A stretch of 64,000 bases of DNA from Haloarcula sp. CBA1129. Lineage in GTDB: Archaea > Halobacteriota > Halobacteria > Halobacteriales > Haloarculaceae. Positions 62,829-64,000 of this stretch are shown here, piece after piece. Where the stretch lies: NCBI RefSeq assembly GCF_008729015.1, contig NZ_RKSM01000001.1, positions 248,001 through 312,000 on the forward strand, given 5' to 3'. The translations under genes were made by a program, and so were the position numbers. Under the pieces are notes generated by a model. The model made no database searches. It was not told the DNA's origin and worked only from the letters and a program-made list of their open reading frames with translations. The number at the start of each line of letters is the position of its first letter. Position 1 is the stretch's first letter.

Positions 62829-63509
62829 TTAGCCGAGCACGAGCGACTTGAGGTTTTTCGCGTACAGGCCCGGTGTCCGGCCGCGCGACCCGCGGAGCGC
62901 GTACGCGATGGCCTCAGTCGCGTCCTCCATCACGCCTTCTCCGTGGCCGACCAAGACCCGATCGGGGTCCAGTCGGGAGAGTTTCTTCGGGGGGAACAGG
63001 CGCAACATCGGGTGGACGCCGAGGCGCTCGTCGCCGGCGAGGAAGTAGTCCGCCGCCCCGACCGCCTCCGGGACGACCAACGTATCGTCTTCGTCGCCAT
63101 ACAGCGCGGCCTCTTGCCAGAACGTGTTCTCGATAATCTTGTGGACGCCGTAGTCCGTGCCCGGCAGCTGTCGGTGTATGCGTTCCACCGGCGCGTCGAT
63201 GTCCGCCTCGACACCCGACATCCACTCGGGGATGTACACTGACACATCGTGGCGGTTTGCAACGGCGGCGCTGTCGCGTTTGTGGCGGTCTAACAGGATG
63301 ACGACGCCGGCCACTTCGCCGAACTCGGCGAACAAGTCGTCGATGCCGTCGACGTCTATCGGGTCGACGACAAACACACCGGCGTCTGTCTTGAGAACGT
63401 GGCTCGCCCGGACCATCATCTCGTCGGGATACGGGATGTAGCTCACGCCGCGGTCCCAGCGGTTCGTCTCCGTCCACCCTGTCGTTTCGTCCTGACTGTT
63501 GGTTGGCAT
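62829..63509 (-). CDS. Degenerate metallo-beta-lactamase-like protein
   Basis: The 226-residue protein has the MBL-type strand pattern (GVFVVDPIDV, VAGVVILLDRHKRDSAAVANRH, and later VLVGHGEGVMED). The usual HxHxDH metal motif reads as D-R-H-K-R-D-S, so at least two ligand His are missing. It may be an inactive relative. It has no signal peptide and no partner in the window. Confidence 0.65.
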   Translation of the reverse strand: MPTNSQDETTGWTETNRWDRGVSYIPYPDEMMVRASHVLKTDAGVFVVDPIDVDGIDDLFAEFGEVAGVVILLDRHKRDSAAVANRHDVSVYIPEWMSGVEADIDAPVERIHRQLPGTDYGVHKIIENTFWQEAALYGDEDDTLVVPEAVGAADYFLAGDERLGVHPMLRLFPPKKLSRLDPDRVLVGHGEGVMEDATEAIAYALRGSRGRTPGLYAKNLKSLVLG

Positions 63510-63630
63510 ACGCCTCTATACGAGCCTGACGCGAATAAATGGTCGAGAACGGGAAACACGCGTGCGTGGGTTGTTCTGCCTTCGAAACGGCGTCCACAGC
63601 GGCTTTGTCGGTGGCGGTCGAAGCGCCGCT

Positions 63631-64000
63631 ATGCTCTCGTCGCCCGCTTGGCTCACGCTAGAGGTGAAGTATCCGGACCGTGCAACGGCGTTCTACGAGG
63701 CCTTTCTGGAACTCGATGTCGTCTCGGAGGCGTCCGACCAAGCCGTGCTCGCGGCCGGCGACACCGAACTCAGGCTCCGCGCGCCGGGAGCGGTTCCGCG
63801 CGGCGGGCTCCACACCCACTATGCGCTGACAATCCCCGAACGGGAGTACGACGACTGGTACGACCGACTGGACGAGCGCTTCGACCTCGTCGAGCATACG
63901 TTCGGGGACGCGCGGTCGCTGTACTTCTATGACCCGCAGGGGAACTGCGTGGAACTCGGCGAGCGGGCGGTAGACGGCGCTGGCGTCACCGGACTGTTCG
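63631..64000 (+). CDS. VOC/glyoxalase-like protein (cut by the window end)
   Basis: The visible 123 codons start MLSSPAWLTLEVKYPDRATAFYEAFLELD and continue into a beta-alpha-beta pattern (HYALTIPEREYDDWYDRL, then SLYFYDPQGNCVELGE) of the vicinal oxygen chelate fold. The usual metal residues are His in the THYALTIPE stretch and Glu in CVELGE. The gene runs past the window end. It may be a dioxygenase, a glyoxalase or a binding protein. Confidence 0.75.
   Translation, partial: MLSSPAWLTLEVKYPDRATAFYEAFLELDVVSEASDQAVLAAGDTELRLRAPGAVPRGGLHTHYALTIPEREYDDWYDRLDERFDLVEHTFGDARSLYFYDPQGNCVELGERAVDGAGVTGLF

Noticed and set aside
1-64000. CRISPR array, integrase, transposase or complete restriction system
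   Set aside because: No regularly spaced repeats, and none of the translated frames shows a transposase, integrase, nuclease or Cas motif.

Overview
The window reads as chromosome of an extremely halophilic archaeon (class Halobacteria), most likely Haloarcula or a close relative. The proteins are very rich in Asp and Glu and poor in Lys. Codons are GC-rich at third positions. Many genes start directly at the predicted transcript end, about 25-30 bases after a TATA-like element, and secreted proteins carry twin-arginine lipoprotein signals. The gene set is archaeal: PriS, GINS, RpoF, L21e, EF-1 beta, TFS and PAC2. The crtD-lyeJ-cruF bacterioruberin operon matches the set known from Haloarcula japonica. 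The genus call is inference from gene content only.

Layout. 1-6180: end of a histidine kinase, an APH-type kinase facing a PfkB sugar kinase, then a three-gene MacB-like export cluster (CARDB exoprotein, ATPase, permease). 6178-6918: a gene-free stretch ending in GC-rich palindromic sequence. 6919-12555: a split MetE-like pair, then a conserved archaeal information block (HemK2-type methyltransferase, KsgA, DUF655, RpoF, L21e, EF-1 beta, zinc-finger mini-protein). 12628-19537: a membrane protein, a 3-hydroxyacyl-CoA dehydrogenase-like protein, a sugar isomerase and a Gfo/Idh oxidoreductase that bracket a low-GC orphan winged helix, AIM24 and CBS proteins, then an OBG-type GTPase. 19568-31623: hisD, IscA, dodecin, membrane proteins, two MscS channels, a nucleotidase, UspA, PAC2 and an eIF2B-like protein. 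31715-38074: pilin, DoxX, GNAT, priS-gins, and HtrA. 38211-42018: a Zn/Cd-type P-ATPase with a repeat-rich promoter, next to an iron-type binding protein with a palindromic DtxR-like operator. 42252-53126: hydrolase, histidine kinase, IlvD, beta-RFAP synthase, old yellow enzyme, DUF368 and a PurD-like ATP-grasp protein. 53394-57025: a regulator with HTH, TFS, and a three-gene group (DPF-repeat protein, RHH/coiled-coil/zinc-ribbon protein, KaiC-like protein with an altered P-loop). 57111-60360: bacterioruberin operon. 60494-64000: M24 peptidase, two tiny overlapping ORFs, an RHH protein, a degenerate MBL-like protein and a VOC protein cut by the window end.

Most of the window is ordinary core chromosome. 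I saw no rRNA or tRNA gene, CRISPR array, transposase or integrase. The most unusual features are the duplicated start of the Gfo/Idh gene around a GC-rich insert (16993-17202), the split MetE pair, the KaiC-like/RHH/DPF group, the orphan DpnI-type winged helix in a low-GC patch, and the two metal-linked promoters at 38115-38187 and 42001-42018.
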